A program made the translations under genes and the position numbers. A stretch of DNA of 5,469 nucleotides from Phycisphaerae bacterium. GTDB taxonomy: Bacteria; Planctomycetota; Phycisphaerae; Phycisphaerales; SM1A02. Below the pieces are notes generated by a model, which was given only the letters and a program-made list of their open reading frames with translations, made no database searches and had not been told where the DNA came from. This document shows positions 1-5,469 of the stretch, one piece after another (positions within the stretch are counted from its first letter, which is position 1; every line of letters starts with the position of its first letter). The stretch is from assembly GCA_002591705.1 (NCBI GenBank), contig PAAB01000044.1, forward strand, positions 17,616-23,084. The letters are read 5' to 3'.

Positions 1-612
1 CCGCATACCGTCCAGATGCTCCACGTGAGCGAGCCGCGGTACCGGGCCATGATCGATCGTGCGCTGGACAGCACCGGTCAGTTCGCCCTGGCGACCTGGG
101 ATCGCACGTCCTCGTCGAGCATCGCGATCCGCGACGCGGTCTGTCTGGTGCAGGTGATGCACCACGAGAAGGTGGCCGGCGGGTACGAGATCATGCTGCA
201 CGGCATCTGCCGTGCCCGCATCGTCGAGTTGGAGCAGGAGCAGGACGATCGTCCGTGGTGCGAAGCGCACCTTCGACCGCTCGAGCAGCTGGGGGAGGAT
301 CTTCCTCCCATGCAGGGGCTGCGCGACGAGCTCTACGGCCTGATCACCAGCGGCAACATCGGTTCGCTGAACCGGGTCGAGACCATCGTCGACTGGTTCC
401 AGCGCAAGGACGTCAGCACCCACACGCTGCTGGAACTGATCGGATTCACCTTCATCCAGGACAGCGAGTGCCGCTACCGCCTGCTGGCCGAGCCGACCAT
501 CGACGGTCGCACCCGCATCATCCGAAGTGAACTGTCACAACTTGAACGCATGATCGGTCTGGCGCGCCGTCAGCAGCGTGACGACCTCGATCGCGGCATC
601 ATGCCCAACTGA
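1..612 (+). CDS. LON substrate-binding (PUA-like) domain protein, 5'-truncated
   Basis: The reading frame is open from base 1 to a TGA at 610-612 (203 residues visible), so the true start lies upstream. The fragment begins PHTVQMLHVSEPRYRAM, which matches the conserved early LON-domain segment (F-P...L.I.EPRYR.M). An internal ATG at 16 would cut that domain and is not the likely start. Further LON hallmarks follow: an alternating beta region, then VQVMHHEKVAGGYEIMLHG with CRARIVEL, equivalent to the 'DG...I.L.G..R.RI.E' strand pair. A helical C-terminal half from about residue 100 ends in a basic RRQQRDD stretch. There is no AAA+ ATPase or Ser-Lys protease domain, so this is the short, stand-alone form, known in many bacteria and usually about 200-220 aa. 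Its exact role is not established; the family domain binds peptides or unfolded segments in Lon protease. It is probably cytoplasmic. It converges directly on the downstream minus-strand gene. Confidence 0.88.
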   Translation, partial: PHTVQMLHVSEPRYRAMIDRALDSTGQFALATWDRTSSSSIAIRDAVCLVQVMHHEKVAGGYEIMLHGICRARIVELEQEQDDRPWCEAHLRPLEQLGEDLPPMQGLRDELYGLITSGNIGSLNRVETIVDWFQRKDVSTHTLLELIGFTFIQDSECRYRLLAEPTIDGRTRIIRSELSQLERMIGLARRQQRDDLDRGIMPN

Positions 613-615
613 TCA
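610..615. other. Abutting convergent stop codons in one palindrome (TGATCA)
   Basis: TGA at 610-612 ends the plus-strand LON-domain gene, and the reverse complement of TCA at 613-615 is the TGA that ends the minus-strand gene. The two coding regions therefore touch with zero spacer. No hairpin followed by a T-run is visible on either strand near this point, so transcription from each side probably reads into the 3' end of the other gene unless Rho-type termination acts. Confidence 0.85.
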
Positions 616-3066
616 CGGATCGACGTGAACTCCGGTGAGCCGGTCGGCGTCTTCGCGGGGCCACCGGATCGCGTGGCTGATCCGACCGGTGGCGTCGAGC
701 TCCGAAACGAGTATCCGCAGCGGCCCGTCGTCCAGTTGGTCCGCGGTGGCGTGCAGATCGAACCAGTGGGTGATCGTGGCGCCGGCGGCCAGATCGAAGC
801 GCCTCGTCCCGGCGGTCGGAAGCCCGTTGCCGGCCAGAGCGGCTTCGATGGCCCGGGGCCGGTCGCCGTGGTTGGTCGCCCGCAGTTCGACCCGCAGCCC
901 GTCGGGGGTGTTCCATTCCCGGAAGGACAGGTCGATCGAAGGGAGTCCCACGTCGACCCGGCAGTGGACCGGCATGCGCATCGGGTCCGGCCCCGTTCGA
1001 TCCAGCACGCCGGACATGGACATGGGGCCCGGGGGAAGGGGACCGGTGACGATGAGGTCCACCGGAATGCGTCGGGTCTCGCCGGGGGCCATCGTGAGGC
1101 GGATTCGCGCGGGGGACACTTGGGCTCGATCCGCATGCTCGAAGACCAGGACGCCCTCCATGGTTTCGTTCCACGGGTTGGTGATCCGCAACTGGTGTCG
1201 GTGTCGCATCGGCCGCGCGATCAGCGTGGGTGGATCGATGACCAGATCGCGTTGGAACCGGATCCATGCGTCGTCGACCCCTTCGAGGAACTGGATACGG
1301 GCCGCATCGATGTCCACGTCGTGTGTGCCGTCTCGAAGGGGAAGCGTGCGTCGGTTGCCTGCGTCGTCGTGCACCACGATCGGATCGCTCCCGAGAGCGG
1401 CCGACACGGTCGCGGTCACGTCGGGCGGGACCAGCAGTCCTCCGGCGCGGCTCTCGACCGGCTCGAGGTACCACGCGTGACCACGGGCCCCCAGCGGAAT
1501 GACGCCGCCGAAACGCCGATCGGAGAGGTGATGCAGCAATGAATGGAGGCGGGCGAAGGTCGGAGTGGGCTGGAGTCGACCTCGCTCGTCGGTGTTCCAG
1601 GGAGGAAGGATCCGGCACGATACGCCGTCCCTCCATCGCTCCAGCAGTTCGAACGGTTCCGTGGCGGGTGCATCGTCCGGTGGCAGGACCGTCGCCTGCG
1701 GAGCCAGCCGGGACAGCCGCTCCTGCAGTCGTTGCGCGGCCGGCACGTACGCGGTGGTGTCTCCGGCCAGCGTCCAGTGCGCCACGGCGTCGCCGAACGG
1801 AATGATGGAACGATCCAGGACCGGTCCCCAGGTGGCTTCGTCCAGCATGATGAACTCCGCGAACTGATCGGGATCCAGCGCGTGCCGGGTCGCCCAGGTC
1901 CGGGGAAGTCGATCGAATCGGCAGGTGATGGTTCCGCCGCGGTCGAGCAGGCGACCCATGCGACGTCGATGCCCGGCATCCTCCAGCAGGCCGGAGCCGT
2001 CGTCCAGCAGGGCGGGCACGCTCACCATGCCCACGCCGAGCGCCTCGACCAGTTCGAGTTCCCGGTCCGTCGGCGGGTCGGTGAACTCGATGCCGATCGT
2101 CGTGGCCCGGGCCGTGGCGGTGTGTTCCGGCAGCACCACGAAATCGGTCCGATCGGAACGGATCACCGTCGTGGCTCCGAGGGTGCGGGCGGTCAGAACC
2201 GCCCGGTACCATCCGTTGTCCGGAAGCAGCGGTTCGATCCAGGTGTCCAACGGCTGGTCACCCATGGTGCCGTGGATGTGGTCGATGGTCGCACCCCGCT
2301 CATTCTCGATGCGCAGCGACCACTCGATGGGTTCGGTCGCGGGATCGTCGATGCGCAGGTGCAGCATCGGCGTTCCGGGTCGGCGGTGGATGCCGGTGTC
2401 CGTGGCATCGTCGATGCGCACGGTGGGCAGCTGCGTCACCATGAGATCATCGAACCAGGCCCGACCGGCGATGTCGGGAGTCGGTTCGGGCTGGTGTCCG
2501 GATCGGTCGCCGGGCTGAATCACCCGACACTCGAGAACGAGATCGCGTGCGTTCCGGTCGAGTCCCGACACGTCGACGGCGAGGCGGGTCCACACGCCCT
2601 CCTGCTCGACGGGACGACTCTCGACCACGGTGCCGGGTACCGGTTGTCCTTCTTCGTCGACCAGCCAGGCCGCGATGGTGACTTCCGACTGCACAAGTCG
2701 ATCCGTCCGGACCCAGCCGGCCACCTCGTATTCCGTATCGGTCCGGATGGGGATCCGGCCCACGTTCGTCCTCGCCGCCATCGAGTGGCCGTCGACATCG
2801 AATCGAAGCGAAAACGTTCCGGAGTGGTACACCGAATCGTCCGGTCCCATGGATCCGAAGGACGTGAAGCGATCCAGCCCCAATGGGGTGGTCCGGGTGA
2901 ATCCCAGCGGCATTTCCAGACGTTGGCGGCTGGATTCCTCGAAATCGAAGCGGGTGCCGACGCGTTGCAATGATCCGGGACCGGATGGTTCATCCGGGGA
3001 GGCTGGTACGCCGGCGATCGCACCTTGCAGCACGAGGCCGGCCAGGATCGGCAGCAAGGCGGGCAT
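613..3066 (-). CDS. Large exported multidomain protein, degenerate glycosidase-like
   Basis: It has about 817 residues from the ATG at 3066-3064. A TTG directly before it (3069-3067) is an alternative start, and an in-frame TAA at 3078-3076 excludes longer forms. The N-terminus is a hydrophobic segment, MPALLPILAGLVLQGAIAG, followed by VPAS-P, which looks like a signal peptide although it lacks Lys/Arg. Residues about 37-215 resemble a galactose-binding-like jelly roll: FDFEE opening, YHSGTFSLRF, and WFDDLMVTQLP closing. Residues about 216-315 look like an Ig-type beta domain. Residues about 322-560 alternate helix and strand (GIEF, LVEALGVGMVSVPALL, TITCRFDRLP, AHWTLAGDTTAY, FGGVIPLG), recalling the TIM barrels of clan GH-A glycosidases. 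However, the usual acid/base Asn-Glu after strand 4 reads Gly-Asp. Residues about 617-690 (LRITNPWNETMEGVLVFEH) and 709-795 (LRVELRATNHGDRPRAIEAAL) look like NEW3/CARDB-type beta sandwiches. It probably acts outside the cytoplasmic membrane, binding carbohydrate or cell-surface material. Enzymatic activity is doubtful. The domain calls are pattern-based; a purely structural surface protein is the main alternative. Confidence 0.8.
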   Translation of the reverse strand: MPALLPILAGLVLQGAIAGVPASPDEPSGPGSLQRVGTRFDFEESSRQRLEMPLGFTRTTPLGLDRFTSFGSMGPDDSVYHSGTFSLRFDVDGHSMAARTNVGRIPIRTDTEYEVAGWVRTDRLVQSEVTIAAWLVDEEGQPVPGTVVESRPVEQEGVWTRLAVDVSGLDRNARDLVLECRVIQPGDRSGHQPEPTPDIAGRAWFDDLMVTQLPTVRIDDATDTGIHRRPGTPMLHLRIDDPATEPIEWSLRIENERGATIDHIHGTMGDQPLDTWIEPLLPDNGWYRAVLTARTLGATTVIRSDRTDFVVLPEHTATARATTIGIEFTDPPTDRELELVEALGVGMVSVPALLDDGSGLLEDAGHRRRMGRLLDRGGTITCRFDRLPRTWATRHALDPDQFAEFIMLDEATWGPVLDRSIIPFGDAVAHWTLAGDTTAYVPAAQRLQERLSRLAPQATVLPPDDAPATEPFELLERWRDGVSCRILPPWNTDERGRLQPTPTFARLHSLLHHLSDRRFGGVIPLGARGHAWYLEPVESRAGGLLVPPDVTATVSAALGSDPIVVHDDAGNRRTLPLRDGTHDVDIDAARIQFLEGVDDAWIRFQRDLVIDPPTLIARPMRHRHQLRITNPWNETMEGVLVFEHADRAQVSPARIRLTMAPGETRRIPVDLIVTGPLPPGPMSMSGVLDRTGPDPMRMPVHCRVDVGLPSIDLSFREWNTPDGLRVELRATNHGDRPRAIEAALAGNGLPTAGTRRFDLAAGATITHWFDLHATADQLDDGPLRILVSELDATGRISHAIRWPREDADRLTGVHVDP

Positions 3067-3121
3067 CAACCATGTTTATCGGTCGATTGGCCGGGGACCT
3101 CCACGTTTGCCGATGGTTGAT
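3065..3121. repeat. 9-bp inverted repeat in the divergent promoter region
   Basis: ATCAACCAT at 3065-3073 and ATGGTTGAT at 3113-3121 are perfect inverted copies separated by 39 bp (centres 48 bp apart). They flank the region between the minus-strand exported-protein gene and the plus-strand membrane-protein gene. The left arm overlaps the minus gene's TTG-ATG start, so in that transcript the arms could pair and cover the start. Alternatively they could be two half-sites for a regulator. With arms this short, chance cannot be excluded. I see no convincing -35/-10 pair for either gene here; GATAAA on the minus strand (3080-3075) is the only -10-like hexamer near the minus start, and it sits too close to that start to be satisfying. 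Confidence 0.3.
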
Positions 3122-3138
3122 TGATGATCCGACACCGC

Positions 3139-3144
3139 GAAGGA
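3139..3144 (+). promoter_or_regulatory. Ribosome binding site for the 3155 start
   Basis: GAAGGA lies 10 bases upstream of the ATG at 3155, an acceptable Shine-Dalgarno match and spacing. It supports that ATG over the overlapping out-of-frame ATG at 3159. A second purine patch, CAGGA, at 3149-3153 is too close to act. Confidence 0.5.
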
Positions 3145-3154
3145 ATCGCAGGAC

Positions 3155-3892
3155 ATGCATGAAATCAAGCGTCTGATCGTGATGACCGTCCTCCTCGCCG
3201 CCGCCGTCGGGGGTGGCATCTGGTGGGGCTTCAACGATCGTCAGGAGGCGAAGATCCGCGACCTCGAGGCCCGCAACGTGGATCTGGCGGATCAGCTCGA
3301 GAAGCGTTCCGAGATGCTGCAGCGACTGGGCCGGGAACGCAGGCTCGGACTGGTGCGGGTGCTGGAGCAGCCGGAGGTCGGGGGGGTGGTCGAATCGACG
3401 ACCTTCGAACTGATCGAACTCGATGACGACGGCAGTGAACTGGCTCGGCAATCGTTCTCGGTACCCGGGGATGTGGTGTTCATCGATGCGCAGACGGTCA
3501 GGTTCCGGTCCGACGACGTCGCGAGCGGCCATCCCTTCCGGGGGCGGACGCTGGTGCTCCTGCGAAGGGTGTATTCGGATCGGATGCCGCCGGTGGAGGG
3601 GCTGCCGATCGATCTGCCCGGTGCGGTTCCGCCCGGGTACGCATCCGAAACCGTGGGCCGATTCGAACGGGGCATCTGGGAACAGTTCTGGGGATTGGCC
3701 CGGGATCCGGAGGCGGCCGAATCGATCGGAATCCGGGTTGCCCAGGGCGAAGCGGCCTACAAGCCGATGCAGGCCGGGGACGTCTTCGAACTGCGGGTCG
3801 ATGCGTTGGGGGGGATCAGCCTCGTGCCGGTGCAACCCCCGTCCGACTGGTCCGGCGATCTGCACGAGATCGTATCTGTTTCAGATCGTTGA
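3155..3892 (+). CDS. Single-pass membrane protein with coiled coil, function unknown
   Basis: It has 245 residues, starting MHEIKRLIVM and ending at TGA 3890-3892. Residues about 7-26 are a hydrophobic, Gly/Ala/Trp-rich transmembrane helix preceded by Lys-Arg, which predicts N-in/C-out topology with most of the protein in the periplasm. Residues 29-62 form a short coiled coil: heptad positions I34, L37, N41, L44, L48, L55 and L58 fit an a/d pattern, suggesting dimerisation. Residues about 64-230 form one compact mixed domain: beta strands (TTFELIEL, GDVVFIDAQTVRF, TLVLLRRVY), a proline-rich turn (MPPVEGLPIDLPGAVPPGY), then an aromatic helix (FERGIWEQFWGLARDPEAAESIG) leading into IRVAQGEAAYKPMQAGDVFELRVDALGGISL. 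The last part has the regular look of a conserved family, but I cannot name one. It is divergent from the exported-protein gene, and a partnership at the envelope is possible but unproven. It is not a cell-division FtsB/FtsL-type protein, being too long and with a folded C-terminal domain. Confidence 0.83.
   Translation: MHEIKRLIVMTVLLAAAVGGGIWWGFNDRQEAKIRDLEARNVDLADQLEKRSEMLQRLGRERRLGLVRVLEQPEVGGVVESTTFELIELDDDGSELARQSFSVPGDVVFIDAQTVRFRSDDVASGHPFRGRTLVLLRRVYSDRMPPVEGLPIDLPGAVPPGYASETVGRFERGIWEQFWGLARDPEAAESIGIRVAQGEAAYKPMQAGDVFELRVDALGGISLVPVQPPSDWSGDLHEIVSVSDR
3856..3886 (+). other. Two tandem short hairpins at the 3' end of the membrane-protein gene
   Basis: CGATCT (3856-3861) and AGATCG (3867-3872) form a perfect 6-bp stem with a 5-base loop. 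ATCTG (3874-3878) and CAGAT (3882-3886) form a 5-bp stem with a TTT loop immediately after. Both lie inside the last codons of the membrane-protein gene. AGATCG recurs at 3883-3888, so alternative pairing with the first arm is possible. No T-run follows, so this is not a standard intrinsic terminator; it might slow or process the transcript end, or simply reflect the high GATC content. Confidence 0.22.
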
Positions 3893-3919
3893 TCGCCGGG
3901 AAGGGGTGACGGCTAGAAT
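3889..3919 (+). promoter_or_regulatory. Candidate sigma70-type promoter for the SDR-HAD fusion gene
   Basis: TAGAAT at 3914-3919 matches five of six bases of the -10 consensus TATAAT. TTGATC at 3889-3894 matches four of six of the -35 consensus, with a 19-base spacer, slightly longer than ideal. The predicted start of transcription near 3926 would leave a leader of about 35 bases before the ATG at 3962. The -35 overlaps the stop codon of the upstream gene. The 69-bp gap between the two genes holds nothing else I can recognise. Confidence 0.42.
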
Positions 3920-3961
3920 GGACTCGATGTCCAGCCGACCCCTGCCTACCACGAGTTCATC

Positions 3962-5469
3962 ATGCGCGTCCTGATCATCGGTGCGATGGGATTGGTCGGC
4001 CGTCGGGTGCTGCTGCAGCGTCTGGCGCTCGGCGATCAGGTGACGGTCATGTCGCGTGATCGCGGGCGAGCCCAGCGCATGCTGGTGGGACTCGGCCTGA
4101 CCGGAATCGAGATCGTCGAGGGCGATCCGGCGGTGCCCGGGCCCTGGCAGGATGCGGTCGACGGACAGGATGTGGTGATCATGCTGGCCGGGGCGGGGGT
4201 CGCCGATCGTCGATGGAGTCGTCGCTACCTCCAGCTCATTCGTGACAGTCGCGTGGACGGAACCTATCAGGTGGTGCAGGCCATCGAACGGGCCCGTTCC
4301 CGGCCCTCGTTGCTGCTGTCGGCGTCCGCCGTCGGCTACTACGGTGATCGTGGTTCGGTCCTGACGGACGAGCGTGCACCGGTGGGGGACGACGTACTGG
4401 CCGACATCTGCATGCAGTGGGAGGAGCAGGCGATCCGCGCCGAACCGCTGTGCCGCGTGGTCCGGATGCGCTTCGGGGTCATCCTGGACGCCAGCGGCGG
4501 CGCTCTGGGCCGCATGCTTCCCATCTTCCGCAAGGGATTGGGAGGCCGTCTCGGTTCCGGCCGCCAGTACATGTCGTGGATCGCCTGGCACGATGTCGTC
4601 GGTTCGATCGACCACCTCATTGCGCACGGGGATGCCCAGGGGGCATTCAACATCGTCACGCCCAACGCGGTCACCAACCGCGAGTTCACGGTCGCACTGG
4701 CCACGTTGCTCAATCGTCCCGCGTTCATGGCGGTGCCCGGTCCGATGCTCCGACTGGTGGCGGGCGGACTCGCCCATACGCTGCTCACGGGGCAGCGGGT
4801 CTGGCCGGCGAAGTTGATGGAGAGCGGCTACGAATTCAGGTATCCGGCCATCGAGCGTGCCCTGGCCACGGTCCTGAACATCGAGCCGCCGCTCCGGACG
4901 GCGGCGCCCCGTGCCCGCACCGCGCTGCGCACCATGCCCGAGGACATCCGCCTCGTGGGGCTGGACGTGGACGGTCTGCTGCCGGATTCCATTCCGGTGC
5001 AGACCGTGCTTGCCCAGTACGCATCCGGGTCGATGCAGGTCGTGCTGTCCTCCAGTGACGGCCTTGAACCCGCACGTCGTTTCCAGCATCGATGCGGCCA
5101 GTCGTTTCCGATGATCATCGCCGACGGCGCCGTCCTGCTCTCCGGCGAGGGGAAGGTGATCAGTGCGCGGTTGCTGTCGCCGGAGCTCGTGGACGAACTC
5201 GGTCGCTTCGCGTGCGCGCAGGACGAACCGTTGCACCTGACGTTCGAGACGGTGAAGGGGGACGTGGTGCAGGTCGAATCCGTCCCCGGCGGTTCGGTGG
5301 TTGCACCCGAGGGGATCTTCCGCATCCGTGTGGACGGGGCCGAGGCGCCCCGGGTCATGTTCGAGGCCGCCGTTCGGGACTCGCTCTGGAAGCAGCGTCG
5401 CATCGCACTGCACCGATCATCCGGCGGCGCGGTCGACATCATCCACCCGATGGCCGATCGGGGGATTGC
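3962..5469 (+). CDS. TIGR01777-type epimerase/SDR fused to Cof-type HAD phosphatase, 3'-truncated
   Basis: An open frame of 502 codons runs to the window end without a stop. The ATG at 3962 is the only usable start after the in-frame TAG at 3914; no Shine-Dalgarno is visible. Residues 1-305 are a full TIGR01777/SDR39U1 (YfcH-like) atypical short-chain dehydrogenase: nucleotide-binding G7-x-x-G10-x-x-G13, VIMLAGAGVADRRW (72-85), SRVDGT (96-101), SASAVGYYGDRG (120-131), W153-E154, RFGVILDASGGALGRML (170-186), GLGGRLGSG (192-200), MSWIAWHDVV (204-213), FNIVTPNAVTNREFT (229-243) and GQRVWPAKL (277-285). From about residue 329 a second domain starts: LVGLDVDGLLPDS (nucleophile D335, D337), motif II LSSSDG (362-367), then a C2-type cap, FPMIIADGAVLLSGEGKVI, and VDIIHPMADRGI at the edge, as in Cof-family HAD phosphatases. 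The likely role is an NAD(P)-dependent sugar-nucleotide-like redox or epimerase step joined to phosphate release, but the substrate is unknown. The HAD motifs are altered (Leu for Thr after DxDG; Arg at the expected motif III Lys), so that half could be weak or regulatory. Confidence 0.85.
   Translation, partial: MRVLIIGAMGLVGRRVLLQRLALGDQVTVMSRDRGRAQRMLVGLGLTGIEIVEGDPAVPGPWQDAVDGQDVVIMLAGAGVADRRWSRRYLQLIRDSRVDGTYQVVQAIERARSRPSLLLSASAVGYYGDRGSVLTDERAPVGDDVLADICMQWEEQAIRAEPLCRVVRMRFGVILDASGGALGRMLPIFRKGLGGRLGSGRQYMSWIAWHDVVGSIDHLIAHGDAQGAFNIVTPNAVTNREFTVALATLLNRPAFMAVPGPMLRLVAGGLAHTLLTGQRVWPAKLMESGYEFRYPAIERALATVLNIEPPLRTAAPRARTALRTMPEDIRLVGLDVDGLLPDSIPVQTVLAQYASGSMQVVLSSSDGLEPARRFQHRCGQSFPMIIADGAVLLSGEGKVISARLLSPELVDELGRFACAQDEPLHLTFETVKGDVVQVESVPGGSVVAPEGIFRIRVDGAEAPRVMFEAAVRDSLWKQRRIALHRSSGGAVDIIHPMADRGI

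Noticed and set aside
568..583. Hairpin CGTCA-GCAGCG-TGACG near the end of the LON-domain gene as a terminator
   Set aside because: The stem has only 5 bp, lies inside coding sequence and is not followed by a T-run.
599..2212. 537-codon second minus-strand frame inside the exported-protein gene
   Set aside because: Its product is dominated by Arg, Pro, Gly and His, as expected from reading a high-GC gene out of frame. It could have suggested a frameshift, but the 817-aa frame is continuous and coherent throughout.
1543..2973. 476-codon plus-strand open frame opposite the exported-protein gene
   Set aside because: Product is Gly/Arg/Val-rich without domain-like patterning, while the minus frame has a signal peptide and regular beta-domain patterns.
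3015..3022. GCGATCGC octamer resembling the cyanobacterial HIP1 repeat
   Set aside because: Only one clear copy was noticed, and it is explained by the general GATC excess; the genes do not suggest a cyanobacterium.
3881..5413. 510-codon open frame on the minus strand opposite the SDR-HAD gene
   Set aside because: The opposite plus-strand frame carries unmistakable SDR and HAD motifs. The minus frame gives a low-complexity His/Arg/Gln-rich product with no recognisable domain, typical of antisense frames in high-GC DNA.
1..5469. CRISPR array, tRNA/rRNA, insertion sequence, toxin-antitoxin or defence genes
   Set aside because: No regularly spaced repeats, cloverleaf-like sequences, transposase motifs or short paired toxin-antitoxin frames are visible on either strand.

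Overview
The window is high-GC (mid-60s percent by eye) and almost entirely coding. It holds four protein genes on both strands and no RNA genes, mobile elements or CRISPR. Codon usage, a very large secreted beta-rich protein, and a TAGAAT-type promoter without a strong Shine-Dalgarno would suit a planctomycete, perhaps class Phycisphaerae. That placement is an inference from style and not proven by any marker here.

Layout: (1) 1-612, plus strand, the 3' part of a stand-alone LON substrate-binding (PUA-like) domain protein whose start lies outside the window. (2) 613-3066, minus strand, a large exported protein with a jelly-roll-like N-terminus, a degenerate glycosidase-like middle and Ig-like C-terminal domains. 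It converges on gene 1 with no spacer, the two stop codons forming one palindrome, TGATCA. (3) A short divergent intergenic region of about 88 bp containing a perfect 9-bp inverted repeat that overlaps the start of gene 2. (4) 3155-3892, plus strand, a single-pass membrane protein with a coiled coil and an unassigned exported domain. (5) A 69-bp gap with a plausible promoter. (6) 3962 to the window end, plus strand, a long open frame that fuses a TIGR01777/SDR39U1-type NAD(P)-binding epimerase-like domain to a Cof-type HAD phosphatase domain. It is cut off by the window edge.

The genes do not form an obvious single pathway. Genes 2 and 3 both encode envelope or exported proteins and are divergently arranged, so they may share regulation. 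Gene 6 probably has its own promoter. The most interesting items are the SDR-HAD fusion with its altered HAD motifs, the apparently inactive glycosidase-like exported protein, and a strong local excess of the tetranucleotide GATC. I see no sign of a defence system or other clearly new multi-gene system.
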